Assembly: GCA_934757155.1 (NCBI GenBank)
Contig: CAKVLI010000005.1
Span: 27,487-91,486, forward strand
Reading direction: 5' to 3'
DNA length: 64,000 bases
DNA from: an uncultured Candidatus Melainabacteria bacterium
GTDB taxonomy: Bacteria; Cyanobacteriota; Vampirovibrionia; Gastranaerophilales; Gastranaerophilaceae
Shown: in pieces, positions 1-8,941 of the stretch
Layout of the letters: each line of letters begins with the position of its first letter
Position numbering within the stretch: the stretch's first letter is position 1
The notes under the pieces: model-generated
What the model was told of the DNA's origin: nothing
Databases searched by the model: none
Seen by the model: only the letters and a program-made list of their open reading frames with translations
Position numbers and translations under genes: made by a program

Positions 1-852
1 GCTTATGCTGCGAAGTTTTTCTCTTTTGTGAACAAAGAGCTTTTGAAAGAATTGCTGCCGAGTTTAAGAGTGTCTGCATACTCTGATTTTGAACCGCTTG
101 CTGTGAATTCGGCAGAAGTCTTGTCAATTTTGCAGGATGAGGAGTCTAAGAATGCGGCACTGAAAGCTCTTGAAGCAGAAGACGAGTTCGCTTGTTTTGA
201 TGCGGTAAAATTCTTGGCTGCGTATCAAGCTAAAGATTCTGTGGACAAGGTTATTGAGGTTATGAGAAAGTCTTCTTTTTCTGAAAATATTGCCTCCGAA
301 ATTCCTTACTTGATACCGTTGACGGAATTGGCGGAACAGGATGATGAAGCTGCTGCTTTAGTATTGTGTAATATTATTAACGCCATGCCGGAAATTGTCC
401 CGCTCACCGCTATTATTGATTATGACTTATATTCAGTGTTTGAAAAAATCTTGTCAAAACCTTTGAACAGTTATAATGCCGTGTTGTTAAGGCTAGCGAA
501 AGACAAAATTGGTGAACTTGCTCAAAATGAAGAATACCTTTTTGATTCAGACAAAAATACAAAAGAGAGTGTGTTCGAGTTGGATAAACTTTTGAATGGT
601 TTGAACAATAAAAAGCTCAAAAGTTATTTCTATGACGAACTTTTTGACGGAAGTGATTTTGTGTTTTTTGCACTTGATTATGTGGATGAAATTGAAGAGT
701 TAGAGTCGCTTTTGGATAGCCAAAACCAAACTCTTGTGTTGAAGGTTTTAACCCTTCTTAAAGACAAAGCTGTGTTAAATCATGAGCATAAAAACATTGC
801 ACTCAATGCTGTGACTTCGGACGATATTAAAAAAATAATTGAAGTTCTATAA
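1..852 (+). CDS. Acidic all-helical protein, 5' end outside window
   Basis: The frame is open from base 1 to the stop at 850-852, so the gene begins upstream and about 283 C-terminal residues are visible. A GTG at 28 is in frame but has no ribosome binding site before it, so I do not treat it as the start. The visible part is acidic and rich in Leu, Ala and Glu. It should fold mostly as helical hairpins, loosely like HEAT repeats, but no diagnostic motif is present. The last 6 bases overlap the end of the convergent gene on the minus strand. Function unknown. Confidence 0.7.
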   Translation, partial: AYAAKFFSFVNKELLKELLPSLRVSAYSDFEPLAVNSAEVLSILQDEESKNAALKALEAEDEFACFDAVKFLAAYQAKDSVDKVIEVMRKSSFSENIASEIPYLIPLTELAEQDDEAAALVLCNIINAMPEIVPLTAIIDYDLYSVFEKILSKPLNSYNAVLLRLAKDKIGELAQNEEYLFDSDKNTKESVFELDKLLNGLNNKKLKSYFYDELFDGSDFVFFALDYVDEIEELESLLDSQNQTLVLKVLTLLKDKAVLNHEHKNIALNAVTSDDIKKIIEVL

Positions 853-1131
853 ACAGTATTCCGAATTACCTAATTCTAAATCTCTGTTAAATTCGCGGAT
901 GAGTTCGGATGAGATTCTCCAGTTGATTTTGCCTTGCGGATACTTGATGTAGTGCGTTGCAGAACATAGAGTCGACACATAACATGCGTCCAAAACATTC
1001 ATAAACGATATATCTACGCTCATGTTTTCGCACGGAAACTTGTTGATATATGAGTTAATGTATTCAACTGCGCTCTCCGGATTAGTACTATTCGGTTTTA
1101 GCGTTTCATTTTGGGGTAATAGTTGTAGCAT
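847..1131 (-). CDS. Small conserved-looking protein, 94 aa
   Basis: An AAGGAAA lies 5 bases upstream of the ATG at 1131, which supports this start. The product is short and soluble, with no signal peptide or membrane segment. Its middle (MSVDISFMNVLDACYVSTL, about residues 37-55) reads like a beta-strand followed by an amphipathic helix. The gene is convergent with the truncated gene before it and overlaps its stop by 6 bases. It is divergent from kdsC. I do not recognise the family, and the RBS is the main reason to believe it is real. Confidence 0.55.
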   Translation of the reverse strand: MLQLLPQNETLKPNSTNPESAVEYINSYINKFPCENMSVDISFMNVLDACYVSTLCSATHYIKYPQGKINWRISSELIREFNRDLELGNSEYCL

Positions 1132-1263
1132 GTATATTTCCTTAACTCTATTTCTAACGGCATTATTTTTAACTTTTTTAACAGTTTTTGAATTAAATCA
1201 ACCTTTTGGTTGAAATTTATAATATAATTCTGTATAAGAGAAAAATAAAAAAGGGGAACGGTT

Positions 1264-1812
1264 ATGGCAGAACTTAAGAATAATGCTCTGGAAGCAGCAA
1301 AAAAGATTAAATTAATGGCTTTTGACGTTGATGGTGTAATGACTGACGGAAGTGTCACGTATGACGAAAACGGGGTTGAATACAAAACTTTTAACGTTAA
1401 AGACGGTCACGGGCTTGTTAGAATGGGACGCTCAGGATTTATTACGGCAATAATTACTGCAAGAAACAACGGAACAGTCAAACATCGTGCTGAAAATCTT
1501 AACATAACTGAACTTTATCAAGGTCAACGTTACAAATTGCCTGCACTGGAAGAAATCATGGCGAAATATAATCTTACTTACGAAAATGTTTCTTATATGG
1601 GCGATGACCTTCCGGATATCTGTATTCTCGAAAAAGTCGGTTTGGCCTGCTGTCCGAATGATGCAGTAAAAGAGGTTCAAGAGATTTGTAATTTTAAATC
1701 TTCAATAAACGGCGGACGTGGTGCTGTAAGAGAACTCTGTGACTTTATTCTTGATGCTCAAGGAATAGAGAAAGAATACATTGTCTCAGAAGGCAAAGCT
1801 AAAAAGAATTAG
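1264..1812 (+). CDS. kdsC: KdsC-type 3-deoxy-D-manno-octulosonate-8-phosphate phosphatase
   Basis: This is a HAD-superfamily phosphatase of the small C0 (capless) class, 182 aa, the usual KdsC size. Motif I is FDVDGVMTDG with nucleophile D21 and acid/base D23. Motif II is Thr65 in IITAR, the motif III Lys is near residue 91, and motif IV is GDDLPD at 113-118. In this family the enzyme removes phosphate from Kdo-8-P in the cytoplasm, making Kdo for the LPS inner core, which implies a Gram-negative envelope. The RBS GGGGAACGG precedes the ATG. comEC starts 5 bases after the stop, so the two are probably co-transcribed. A YrbI-like phosphatase acting on a related sugar phosphate is the alternative. 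Confidence 0.88.
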   Translation: MAELKNNALEAAKKIKLMAFDVDGVMTDGSVTYDENGVEYKTFNVKDGHGLVRMGRSGFITAIITARNNGTVKHRAENLNITELYQGQRYKLPALEEIMAKYNLTYENVSYMGDDLPDICILEKVGLACCPNDAVKEVQEICNFKSSINGGRGAVRELCDFILDAQGIEKEYIVSEGKAKKN

Positions 1813-1817
1813 AACCG

Positions 1818-4211
1818 GTGCCAGTTTTGCTTAAAAATTTTTGCGGGTTAATTGAAAGGAATAAGAATGTTTTGATGCTCCTCTCAGCAGGGGTCTATAT
1901 ACTTGCTCTGTATGCGGTGCTATCTTCGCATTTGCTTGTGCTGTCGCTAATATTTACGATAGTTCTAATTTTGCTTATATCATTCAACCTTCTTCCGACA
2001 AAGTATGTGCTTGTTTGGCTAACAATCTTTTATCTCGGAGTGATTAATACATCCGCAAGACTCAAAAATGTGGACGAGCTTCTTAATCTCGCCCCTCTTA
2101 ATTCCGAAATTACGGGAAAAGTTCTTACGATTCCGCAAGGGAAGTTGGATGGGAAACAGAAGTTTTTCTTTGATGTTGAAAAGATTAAATTCGGCTCAGT
2201 TGAGAAACATTTTGAGAATGAAAAAGTATTGGTAACACTGAATTCTGATGATGCGGATTTGAAGCTTTTTGATACAATATCGCTTTCAGGCAGATTGTCT
2301 GCGCCTTTCAAGGCCGGTAATCCCTCGCAATTTGATTACGGAAACTATTTGAGAAATCACCGTGCGTATTCTGTTTTCTACGCAAAAGATTATGTAAAAC
2401 TGAATTCCACACTGTCTTTGAAAGAAAAAACAATGCAGAAAATCAATAATTATAGAGAAAATGTTATCAATATCCATTCGAAATACTTAAAATCCCCTAA
2501 CCTTGAGATTTTGGGCGGAATTGTTTTTGGTGATGACGCTGTTTCTCCGCCACAGAATATTAAACAATCTTTTATAAACTCAGGCTTGCTCCATATTTTA
2601 GCTGCTTCCGGCATGAACGTTGCGTTTATTTACACGTTTTTCTTTGCGATTATGTCCTTGTTCAGAATTAATTTCAAAACGAAAGTTTCGCTTGGGATTG
2701 TAACTGTGGTTATTTATTCTTTGATGACAGGACTCGGTGCATCGGTTATCAGAGCTGCGTGTATGTTAATCTTTGTGCTTTTGGGAAAATTGATAGACAG
2801 AGACGCTCACAGTATATCTTTGCTATCTTTTGTTGCGCTGTTGATGCTGATTTACAATCCGATGTATATAAATGATGTCGGATTTCAGCTTTCGTTTATT
2901 GTAACTTTCGGCATTCTTGTTATGGCACCTGCGGTTGCAAGGTTTAAGAACAAATTTTTGGATTTTCTTGCAGGAACGGTCGCAATTCCGATTATTGCGC
3001 AGTTGTGGGTTATTCCGATTCAGATTTTTTATTTCAATAATATAAGTTTATATTCTGTGTTTGCAAATATTATGAGTGTGCCGATACTTATGGTGTTGAG
3101 TTTTGGCGGGTTTGTGAGTTCTCTATTGTGCGCAATAAAACCGTTGGCAAGTTTTATTTGTCAGGTTTTCGATTTTATACTGAATCCTCTGCTGACACTA
3201 CTTGTTAACATTTCGGATTTTTGGGGACAGTTACCGCATTCTACTATGCAAACGACTCATCCCAGCGTATTTCAAATTTTTGTTTATTACGGAATTTTGC
3301 TTTGTATTGCAGGACTTTTGTACAAAGAATTGCGTGAGAAATATTTGAAGAAACTTTTGATTTCTTTTGCTGTTTTGTTCGTGACTTGGATGATTACCTT
3401 GATTCCTGTCAAAAATTCTAACCTTGAGATTACGGCGTTTGATGTTGGAAACGCTGATTGTTTCTTGATTAAAACCCCTCAAAACGAATACTTAATGATT
3501 GATACAGCCAAAAACGGTTACAAAGGCGGAAAATCGCAGGCAGAATTGATTGTTTTGAAGTATTTCAAAGATAACGGGATTAAGAATATTGATACGATTA
3601 TTGTGACTCACTTTGATAACGACCACTGCGGCGGAGCGGTTGATTTGATGAATGGGGTTAAGGTCAAAAACTTGTATGTAAACGATTTGAACCACGATTC
3701 TTATGCCGCAAAAGACATATATAAAACTGCAAAAGAGACCGGTGTGAATCTGATTTTGGCTGTAAACTCACAGACTGTTTACGATAAATCGGGTGTGAGT
3801 TTAGTCAATTATCTTCCTAAAACCGGTGGGAGTGATAATGACAACTCAATTATTACGACTCTAGGATACAAAGATTTTTCAATGTTGTTCACCGGTGATG
3901 CCGGTGAAGAGGCTTTAAACTCTGTAATTGGGAGCTTGGGGCAAAATTATACGGTTTTGAAGGTCCCGCACCACGGCGCGCATGGTGTTTTGAATAAAAA
4001 GATTATGAGAGTTTTAAACCCTAAATACTCTTTGATTTCTGTCGGGGAGAACAAATTCGGGCATCCGGATGTCTATACGCTTTCTTTGTTAGACAATTCC
4101 ACTGTATTGAGAACTGATATTCATAATGCGGTAAAGTTTGTTGTTGACAAGCATGGGCTGAAAGTTCTGACTTACGATATGAAACGACGAAAGTTCGTAA
4201 TCAAACTTTAA
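1818..4211 (+). CDS. comEC: ComEC/Rec2-type DNA uptake channel
   Basis: Large inner-membrane protein of 797 aa, full length for ComEC. Three hydrophobic segments at the N-terminus (about 17-75) are followed by an OB-like periplasmic part, then the multi-pass competence domain (about 225-500). The last part is a metallo-beta-lactamase-like domain with DVGNADCFLI, THFDNDH (597-603) and VPHHGAHG (around 716-722). ComEC moves single-stranded DNA across the inner membrane during natural transformation, and the lactamase-like domain is thought to degrade the other strand. The GTG start at 1818 is 5 bases after the kdsC stop, and its RBS is weak. An in-frame ATG about 18 codons later is possible. 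No other competence gene is nearby. Confidence 0.92.
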   Translation: MPVLLKNFCGLIERNKNVLMLLSAGVYILALYAVLSSHLLVLSLIFTIVLILLISFNLLPTKYVLVWLTIFYLGVINTSARLKNVDELLNLAPLNSEITGKVLTIPQGKLDGKQKFFFDVEKIKFGSVEKHFENEKVLVTLNSDDADLKLFDTISLSGRLSAPFKAGNPSQFDYGNYLRNHRAYSVFYAKDYVKLNSTLSLKEKTMQKINNYRENVINIHSKYLKSPNLEILGGIVFGDDAVSPPQNIKQSFINSGLLHILAASGMNVAFIYTFFFAIMSLFRINFKTKVSLGIVTVVIYSLMTGLGASVIRAACMLIFVLLGKLIDRDAHSISLLSFVALLMLIYNPMYINDVGFQLSFIVTFGILVMAPAVARFKNKFLDFLAGTVAIPIIAQLWVIPIQIFYFNNISLYSVFANIMSVPILMVLSFGGFVSSLLCAIKPLASFICQVFDFILNPLLTLLVNISDFWGQLPHSTMQTTHPSVFQIFVYYGILLCIAGLLYKELREKYLKKLLISFAVLFVTWMITLIPVKNSNLEITAFDVGNADCFLIKTPQNEYLMIDTAKNGYKGGKSQAELIVLKYFKDNGIKNIDTIIVTHFDNDHCGGAVDLMNGVKVKNLYVNDLNHDSYAAKDIYKTAKETGVNLILAVNSQTVYDKSGVSLVNYLPKTGGSDNDNSIITTLGYKDFSMLFTGDAGEEALNSVIGSLGQNYTVLKVPHHGAHGVLNKKIMRVLNPKYSLISVGENKFGHPDVYTLSLLDNSTVLRTDIHNAVKFVVDKHGLKVLTYDMKRRKFVIKL

Positions 4212-4573
4212 TTCTACATTTTATTAAGTTTTTATTTAAATTTTAGTAGTAAATTCCTATTTCTTTTTCTTTTACCTTGCAAACAAAAGAAAAAGAAATA
4301 GGAAGAAAGAAAAAGAAAACCCAGCAATTGTTTACAACAGCTTCGCTGAATTTTAAGTTGTGCTACGCACAATCTCTTACGCTCGCTATTGTGCTTTGCA
4401 CACGCTCGCGGAGAGTAATTGTTTTTCTCTATGTGATGACAATATTACCCCTACTCCGTGGGACTTCCAGCCAGTAGTTAAAACCAACTACCCCTTATAT
4501 TTACCTCCGCTCCTGCTCCGCAGGACTTCCAGTCAGTAGTTAAGACCAACTAGCCAAGATACATTTACCCCAA
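4212..4573. repeat. Intergenic repeat cluster after comEC (hairpin element and tandem copies)
   Basis: No gene is supported here. A perfect 18-bp pyrimidine/purine hairpin (arms 4256-4273 and 4285-4302, 11-nt loop) is followed by a segment ending in GTTGTGCTACGCACAATCT at 4358-4376. The same arrangement recurs at 31348-31476. Two diverged tandem units follow (4454-4506 and 4516-4570; each contains GGACTTCCAG and AGTAGTTAA), and the second ends in the dispersed motif ATACATTTACCCC. Short frames across the region are low complexity and unconvincing. Confidence 0.75.
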
Positions 4574-4598
4574 GAAAAAGTCCTCAAGAAATGAGGAC
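4574..4598 (-). terminator. Rho-independent terminator for the 98-aa gene
   Basis: On the minus strand GTCCTCA, TTTCT and TGAGGAC (plus 4580-4598) form a 7-bp hairpin followed by a run of U. It lies about 195 bases past the stop of the 4795-5091 gene, leaving a long 3' untranslated stretch in which I see no convincing gene. Confidence 0.7.
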
Positions 4599-4794
4599 TA
4601 AAAGCTTTGTAAGATGTAAGATGTGTGTGTCTAGTTTATAAGAGAGAGTGTGTTATTCTTTTCGTTTTAATCATGTGCGTTCTTGCTTTGGCGTGATTTT
4701 GTAGTCTGTTCAGAAGGGTGATTTGTAGTTTTTGATTTGTTTTGGTGGTTATCTGATATCACCCGCCCCACGGTCTACGTATGTAGTACACCGG

Positions 4795-5091
4795 CTAAGC
4801 GATAAAATTGTTCCCAAATCTGTTAGCACCGTAGAAGAAGGATTCTTTCATAACTTGTTGAAGGCTTCTTTTTCTGATGAGTTTGTTTCCGACTTTGGTG
4901 TTTTGGATATCTTCAACTGATTTTTGGTACTGACCGCAAACAAGAGAAGATATGTATTTAGATACGCAGGTTTCTTCTTGGGCTTCGTCTTCAGAGACTG
5001 TTTTTACTTCAGAATCATATTGATCGAAGAAGTTAGCGATAGAATTAATTTCGTCGTTTTCGATATTGATATTAGTAGTGGTGAATAACAT
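4795..5091 (-). CDS. Small acidic hypothetical protein, 98 aa
   Basis: The frame extends upstream of 5091, but the ATG at 5091 has a good AGGAGC 7 bases before it and lies downstream of the promoter-like element at 5111-5130, so I start there. The N-terminal half is acidic (FDQYDSEVKTVSEDEAQEE) and the C-terminal half is basic. There is no signal peptide or membrane segment. It belongs to a set of five genes in the window for small proteins preceded by the element ACTTTATAtatatgTAAG plus a 10-bp-period repeat. Function unknown. Confidence 0.6.
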   Translation of the reverse strand: MLFTTTNINIENDEINSIANFFDQYDSEVKTVSEDEAQEETCVSKYISSLVCGQYQKSVEDIQNTKVGNKLIRKRSLQQVMKESFFYGANRFGNNFIA

Positions 5092-5110
5092 CTCTAAAGC
5101 TCCTGTGTAT

Positions 5111-5183
5111 CTCTTATATATATATAAAGTATAGAAAGAATAAAAAATTGCCAAAATTGCCCCAAAATGTTAAGAAATGTAAA
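5111..5183 (-). promoter_or_regulatory. TATA-rich promoter element plus TTACA/TTAACA direct-repeat box
   Basis: Read on the minus strand, ACTTTATATATATATAAGAG (5111-5130) lies 19 bases before the ATG. TTTACATT-TC-TTAACATT (5166-5183) lies 35 bases further upstream. The same two-part layout precedes the genes at 9805(-), 38395(-), 43383(+) and 47400(+). The repeat has the 10-bp period typical of OmpR/PhoB-family regulator sites and is one base away from the HLR1 consensus. Confidence 0.5.
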
Positions 5184-5231
5184 ATTGAGTTTAGTTTTTT
5201 GCCGAAATCGCAATAAATCTTAAATAGTTTT

Positions 5232-5240
5232 TGGTATAAT
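5232..5240 (+). promoter_or_regulatory. Extended -10 of the glycosyltransferase gene
   Basis: TGGTATAAT is an extended -10 (TGn-TATAAT) 20 bases before the ATG at 5261. No good -35 is visible, as expected for extended -10 promoters. Confidence 0.5.
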
Positions 5241-5260
5241 ATTCTGGTGCTGAGGAGATT

Positions 5261-6607
5261 ATGAGAGAAAGAATTCTTTTATTTATAATATTAACGTGTT
5301 TGGGAGTATTCCTTTTTGTGTTCCAGAATTATGTGAACACGGTTGTTGGATTTTTAATTTTATGTGCGTGTATGGTTACTTACGGGCTGTATTCTATTGC
5401 GGCAACACAGTACCAAAAACGTTTGTTGAAGAAACATCCGCCTGTAATCAATGAAAATTACAAACCGTTTGTAACTATTATGATTCCTGCTCACAATGAG
5501 GAATATGTTATTGCGAATACGGTAGAAAACGTTTTACAGTTGGATTATCCGAATTTTGAAATAATTGTTATTGATGACAGAAGTTCTGATAATACGGATG
5601 CGGTTATCAGAAAACTGGAAGAAAAGTATGATAAGGTTACAGCTTTAGTGCGTGACAAAGATGCTTTCCCTGGAAAATCTGCGGTTTTAAATGATGCTTT
5701 TAAGATTGCAAAAGGGGATGCTGTTTTGGTATTTGACGCGGATGCAACTGTCGAGCCGGATTTTCTGAACAAACTTATTCCGTTGCTTGAACCTGCTGAT
5801 GTCGGAGCCGTTCAGGCAAGAAAAATTATCAGAAACAAGAATTTCAATTTCCTTACCAGATGCCAAAACAATGAATATACGTTGGATACAAATTTCCAAG
5901 TCGGAAGGGATGCTGTCAAAGGTGCGGTTGAACTTCGCGGTAATGGGGAATTGATTAAAAGAGAAGCTCTTGAAGATATTAACGGCTGGAATAATTACAC
6001 AATTACTGACGACTTAGATATGTCAACAAGACTTCATATCAAGGGTTGGGATATCCGTTTTTGTCCTGATGCTTGTGTGTATGAAGAAGGAATTATTTAC
6101 ATCTTCCCGCTATTCAGACAGAGAAGAAGATGGTTGGAAGGTACTATTCGCAGATATTTGGAATACTTTGGCGAGGCTATGCGCTCTAAGAAAATGTCTT
6201 TGAGAGCAAGGCTGGATATGGCTATATATATTACACAATTCATTATGCCGTTGTGGTTTATGATGGAGGTTGTGTTTAGGGTTATCAAACTCGTTACGGA
6301 TAAGATTGATCCATATAGTTTGCACAATGTATTGTGGTCTTCATTGATTGTATCAGCTGTTGTAGGTTTGGGGTTCTTTGCGGCAATAAGATATAGTTTG
6401 AGAAGATATGACTCTGTTCCGCGTATGAAAGCTTTCAAACAAGCGCTGGAGACTACTGTTTACTTTTTGATAATATGGTTTCCTATGGAATTATTTATAT
6501 GTGGAAAGATTTTGTTCTGTAAAAAAGATATGAATTGGGGTAAGACAGCTCACGGTCTGGTTATGGAAGAAAAGAACAGACAAGAATTAGAAATGCAAGA
6601 GGTATAA
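5261..6607 (+). CDS. Membrane-bound family-2 processive glycosyltransferase
   Basis: 448 aa. Two N-terminal membrane segments (about 5-45) precede a GT2 domain (about 68-300) with all the marks of a processive synthase: IDDRSSDNT near 104, DADAT near 158, TDDLD near 250 and QRRRW near 287. About three more membrane spans follow. Such enzymes add sugar from a nucleotide donor and extrude the polymer. Related families make cellulose, poly-N-acetylglucosamine and hyaluronan, and the sequence alone does not tell which. The start is backed by GAGGAG 4 bases before the ATG. apt begins 1 base after the stop, so the two share a transcript. No PilZ domain or accessory synthase gene is seen. Confidence 0.85.
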   Translation: MRERILLFIILTCLGVFLFVFQNYVNTVVGFLILCACMVTYGLYSIAATQYQKRLLKKHPPVINENYKPFVTIMIPAHNEEYVIANTVENVLQLDYPNFEIIVIDDRSSDNTDAVIRKLEEKYDKVTALVRDKDAFPGKSAVLNDAFKIAKGDAVLVFDADATVEPDFLNKLIPLLEPADVGAVQARKIIRNKNFNFLTRCQNNEYTLDTNFQVGRDAVKGAVELRGNGELIKREALEDINGWNNYTITDDLDMSTRLHIKGWDIRFCPDACVYEEGIIYIFPLFRQRRRWLEGTIRRYLEYFGEAMRSKKMSLRARLDMAIYITQFIMPLWFMMEVVFRVIKLVTDKIDPYSLHNVLWSSLIVSAVVGLGFFAAIRYSLRRYDSVPRMKAFKQALETTVYFLIIWFPMELFICGKILFCKKDMNWGKTAHGLVMEEKNRQELEMQEV

Positions 6608-6608
6608 A

Positions 6609-7160
6609 ATGACATTAACTGAAGAAGATTTTAAATATGTAAGAGAACACGTTAGAGAAGTTCCTGATTTTCCAAAGAAAGGGATTTTGTTCCTTGACGT
6701 GACTACTATTGTAAAAGATGCAAAAGCTTTCAATAAATGTATTGATTTTTTGTATGACAGATTCAAAGACGAAAAAATCGATTATATTGCAGGTATTGAA
6801 TCAAGAGGATTTATTTTTGGAGCGCCTTTAGCTTGCAGATTGAATGCGGGCTTTATCACTGTTAGAAAGCCAAACAAACTTCCTGCTGAGACCGTTAAAG
6901 AAACATATTCATTAGAATATGGCGAAGATACTATTGAAATGCACGCTGATGCGATTAAATCCGGCGATAGAGTTGTTGTAATTGATGACTTGTTGGCAAC
7001 GGGCGGTACTGCTTGTGCTGCGTGTAACCTTGTTAAAAAGGTTGGTGGTGACGTGGTTGCAGCTGCTTTTGTAATTGAATTAACTCCGCTTAAAGGCAAA
7101 GAAAAAATCGAAAACAAGGGCGTAGAAGTTGTTTCTATGCTTGAATACGACCTTGATTAA
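6609..7160 (+). CDS. apt: Adenine phosphoribosyltransferase
   Basis: 183 aa, normal length for Apt. It carries the type I PRTase signature VVVIDDLLATGGTA (about 119-132) that binds PRPP, and the family blocks PDFPKKGILFLD and ESRGFIFGAPLA near the N-terminus. It salvages adenine to AMP in the cytoplasm. It follows the glycosyltransferase stop by one base and shares its transcript, although the functions look unrelated. Confidence 0.95.
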   Translation: MTLTEEDFKYVREHVREVPDFPKKGILFLDVTTIVKDAKAFNKCIDFLYDRFKDEKIDYIAGIESRGFIFGAPLACRLNAGFITVRKPNKLPAETVKETYSLEYGEDTIEMHADAIKSGDRVVVIDDLLATGGTACAACNLVKKVGGDVVAAAFVIELTPLKGKEKIENKGVEVVSMLEYDLD

Positions 7161-7166
7161 TCTTTT

Positions 7167-8318
7167 TTATAAATCAAACGGGTCGTCTTCTTTGTAGTAG
7201 TTTTTCTTTGTGGTTTTAACCTTGTCGTTGCGTTTTTTAACGTCTTTGGACACGGTCTTGTAGGCGTTGTCTAATGAAATCCTTGTCAGCGGCTTGTTGG
7301 TTGCCCTGTCGTTTACAACAAGCCAGTATGAATGCTTTACGTTGTTGACAGCAAAAGATATTTTCCCGGCTCTTCTGTCCCCCGGTTTGAATTGAGAGAA
7401 TAGCAATCTCGTATCTCCAAATATTGAGGGGTTAAATACTGAATTGTAGTCGTTTACGAGTGCAATATCCATGCCGGCAAAGCTTTTATCTGACATGTTC
7501 GAAATTGAAAGTGACAACGTGAGCGTGTTAACTTCGCCGAACGGGTCTTTTTCGTAGATTATGTTTGCAATTCTAATATCAAGCCCAGGGTATTTTTCTT
7601 CTTTTTGTTTAAGGGCTTCTTCTCTGTATACAGGGAGTTCTACGTTTGAAAGAATGCGGACTTTAATTTCATCTCCCGGGGAAATTAGCACATTTTTCCC
7701 TTTTCTGTAGAGTGACATTCCAAGACCGACTGCACCGCCAATTGCTGCACCACCGGCTACAGTGTAGCCGTTTGATGCAATTGCTGCTTCTAGCCCGAGT
7801 GCTTGTGCGGCAAATACTCCGCCGATAACTCCGCCCGCTGCCGTATAGCCGATATCTGTTGCAATAATTTTTGTTGCGGCTTTAACAGGGTGAAGTTTTG
7901 TGGACATTTTTCCTTCGATGGGAATTTCTCTGCCATCAGGGGTTACAAGATAGTCAAAACTTAGGTCTATGTAGCCATCTCTGCCCAGTCGTTTAGCCTC
8001 GGAGGTTTGTTTGATTGTTCCGTGAGCGACTGTACCTTTCGGGATGATAATGCCTTTGTTTCCAAGCACATCACCGGTTACTTCGGCAAAAAACTCATCC
8101 CCTTCGAACGAAAAGCTTCCGTCAAGCACTTGTGAAACTGTCATCTCGATTACATCTCTTTTTTCGAGAGTTTCTGTTTTTCCGGTATAGAGTTTTTTAT
8201 CAAGTTCAGCGTAATTGTCGTCAAACTCTGCATGCCCCTGATAAATGTCTTCTGCGGCAATTGCTCCTCCGTTTATAAGAAAAATACTTAATATTAATAA
8301 AGCCAGCTTTCTTTTCAT
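7167..8318 (-). CDS. Secreted protein with glycine-rich hydrophobic centre, VirB10-like hint
   Basis: 383 aa with a clear signal peptide (MKRKLALLILSIFLINGGAIA, cleavage near 22). A region at about 85-140 (IIIPKGTVAHGTIKQT, DYLVTPDGREIPIEG) faintly recalls the C-terminal beta-barrel of TrbI/VirB10 proteins. It is followed by a Gly/Ala-rich hydrophobic stretch (about 155-205) like a glycine zipper, then a beta-rich C-terminal domain. No other type IV secretion gene is near, so I do not assign that function. The gene appears leaderless: TATAAT at 8325-8330 is 6 bases from the ATG. It converges on apt with a 6-base gap. Confidence 0.7.
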   Translation of the reverse strand: MKRKLALLILSIFLINGGAIAAEDIYQGHAEFDDNYAELDKKLYTGKTETLEKRDVIEMTVSQVLDGSFSFEGDEFFAEVTGDVLGNKGIIIPKGTVAHGTIKQTSEAKRLGRDGYIDLSFDYLVTPDGREIPIEGKMSTKLHPVKAATKIIATDIGYTAAGGVIGGVFAAQALGLEAAIASNGYTVAGGAAIGGAVGLGMSLYRKGKNVLISPGDEIKVRILSNVELPVYREEALKQKEEKYPGLDIRIANIIYEKDPFGEVNTLTLSLSISNMSDKSFAGMDIALVNDYNSVFNPSIFGDTRLLFSQFKPGDRRAGKISFAVNNVKHSYWLVVNDRATNKPLTRISLDNAYKTVSKDVKKRNDKVKTTKKNYYKEDDPFDL

Positions 8319-8365
8319 AACTAAATTATACTATCTCTTCCCTCTTAAGTCCAAATTGTAACTGT

Positions 8366-8941
8366 TTATAAATCTTCTAAAAGTTTGTTGTAAATATCAA
8401 CTGTCGCTGTGCAGATTTGCAAATTTCTGTCCACAAGACTTTTAATTGTATTTCCGTAGCAAACCAGCAATGCTTTGTCTAATCCGCCTTCTTCCAAAGC
8501 TTGCTCCAGAGGTTTAACAATTTCGGGCGGTCTTGTATATGTTTCCATTTTATCAGCCAGAAAAATTATTTTTTCAAAGTCTGTCATATCAAGTTTTCCA
8601 AGGGTGTGCCATCTTATTGCAGACAAGATTTCGCAATCTTCAATGTTAAATTCTTCTTGTGCCAAAACAGCTCCAGCCGGTGCATGGAAGGTTTTTGGGT
8701 TTGCGGTTTCGCCGTCACATAAATCACCGCATTTGCACATCAAATCTTTTAATTTTCCGCTTGGAAAACATTTTGCGCAGTCGTGAATTAGTCCCGTGAA
8801 ATAGGCTTTATCTTCGTCCAGTCCGAATTTTTTTGCAAGCCTTTTGGCGCATTCAGCCGTTCCAAGGGAGTGTTCATATCTTTCAGAATTTAAATTTGCC
8901 TTGAGCCAATTCTTATATTTTTCAATATTTGTATAATCCAT
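8366..8941 (-). CDS. yqeK: YqeK-type HD-domain hydrolase
   Basis: 191 aa from the ATG at 8941. A start 10 codons earlier (8971) would lie deeper inside nadD and is less likely. HD-superfamily residues are clear: RYEHSLGTAE, LIHDCAK and IRWHTLG, with FLADKMETYTRP typical of YqeK. The family hydrolyses diadenosine tetraphosphate (Ap4A) symmetrically to ADP. It sits directly downstream of nadD and overlaps it by 20 bases, the usual nadD-yqeK order in many bacteria. rsfS, often next, is absent here. Confidence 0.88.
   Translation of the reverse strand: MDYTNIEKYKNWLKANLNSERYEHSLGTAECAKRLAKKFGLDEDKAYFTGLIHDCAKCFPSGKLKDLMCKCGDLCDGETANPKTFHAPAGAVLAQEEFNIEDCEILSAIRWHTLGKLDMTDFEKIIFLADKMETYTRPPEIVKPLEQALEEGGLDKALLVCYGNTIKSLVDRNLQICTATVDIYNKLLEDL

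Noticed and set aside
1196..1216. AATCAACC/GGTTGA hairpin upstream of kdsC as a terminator
   Set aside because: Stem is short, lacks a clear U-tract in either direction, and may be chance in AT-rich sequence.
4277..4920. Plus-strand frames across the repeat region and opposite the 98-aa gene
   Set aside because: They run through hairpin and dispersed repeats or are antisense to a better supported gene.
7167..8318. Type IV secretion VirB10 component
   Set aside because: Only a faint local resemblance; has a cleavable signal peptide rather than an anchor, and no other vir or trb genes.
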